Assembly (NCBI GenBank): GCA_017798145.1
Contig: CP059069.1
Coordinates: forward strand, 3,891,226 to 3,955,225
Length of the DNA stretch: 64,000 nt
Origin: Akkermansiaceae bacterium
GTDB taxonomy: Bacteria > Verrucomicrobiota > Verrucomicrobiia > Verrucomicrobiales > Akkermansiaceae
Direction of reading: 5' to 3'
Every line of letters starts with the position of its first letter. Within the stretch, counting starts at the first letter, position 1. Position numbers and translations under genes: made by a program. Below, in pieces: positions 63,927-64,000 of the stretch. The notes beneath the pieces were generated by a model. The model had not been told where the DNA came from, did no database searches, and worked only from the letters and a program-made list of their open reading frames with translations.

Positions 63927-64000
63927 ATGGATCTGGATGGGTATCTCAAAGGGGCGGCGGCGGATGTGGATGCGGCGATGGACGGTTTCCTGCCAAGTGC
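63927..64000 (+). CDS. Polyprenyl (farnesyl/geranylgeranyl) diphosphate synthase, 5' end only
   Basis: Only 24 codons lie in the window: MDLDGYLKGAAADVDAAMDG then FLPS, which matches the start of IspA-type trans-isoprenyl diphosphate synthases. The DDxxD motifs lie beyond the right edge, so the call is provisional. The frame is open back to a GTG at 63783, but that extension is not protein-like. Confidence 0.6.
   Translation, partial: MDLDGYLKGAAADVDAAMDGFLPS

Overview
The window looks like chromosomal DNA from a high-GC member of the Verrucomicrobiota, most likely near the Verrucomicrobiaceae/Akkermansiaceae (Luteolibacter/Haloferula-type relatives; this placement is inference). Supporting signs are three short secreted proteins ending in PEP-CTERM sorting tails, three formylglycine-type sulfatases, a XylR-type regulator (LacI-like sensor fused to an AraC helix-turn-helix), a protein resembling Verru_Chthon cassette protein A, a split c-type cytochrome/beta-propeller pair of PVC type, and weak or absent Shine-Dalgarno sequences before many starts.

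Layout. 1-16 kb: the 5' end of uvrB, a subtilase coupled to a C39-like lipoprotein, a cytochrome/propeller pair, a sialate O-acetylesterase, an M29-like aminopeptidase, a bifunctional-nuclease-domain protein, a LemA/M48 pair, a UDP-glucose pyrophosphorylase and argH. 16-20.3 kb: a gene graveyard with two PEP-CTERM genes, an IS110 transposase remnant, an alginate-lyase remnant, a broken REP-associated tyrosine transposase (RAYT) with 26-bp inverted ends, and two miniature or solo derivatives of it. 20.3-38 kb: mostly housekeeping genes (prepilin peptidase, P450, two sulfatases, 3-hydroxyisobutyrate-dehydrogenase-like enzyme, ygfZ, nadB, methyltransferase, fabV, alpha-glucan phosphorylase-like protein, pgsA, gnd, an ECF sigma factor and a DUF1460-like lipoprotein). 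57.5-64 kb: a CreB/CreC-like two-component system followed by two unrecognised membrane proteins, a DMT exporter, a DEAD-box helicase and the start of a polyprenyl synthase.

The most interesting part is 38-57.3 kb. Two GH110-like beta-helix glycosidases flank a sulfatase behind a pseudopilin-like gene. Next come a XylR-type regulator and an MFS transporter, then a three-gene operon in which two paralogous secreted proteins flank a large cassette-A/GspK-like protein, then a 1435-residue PhoD-like phosphoesterase, then a PEP-CTERM gene. Four promoter regions in this stretch share an element made of two AAAGTnCA-type half-sites exactly 21 bp apart. Three of the four match each other at about 36 of 40 positions. 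A 21-bp direct-repeat architecture is what AraC-family proteins typically bind, so I infer one carbohydrate-responsive regulon. It would join sulfated alpha-galactan degradation, transport, pilin-like cell-surface proteins, the phosphoesterase and a PEP-CTERM protein under the encoded XylR-type regulator.
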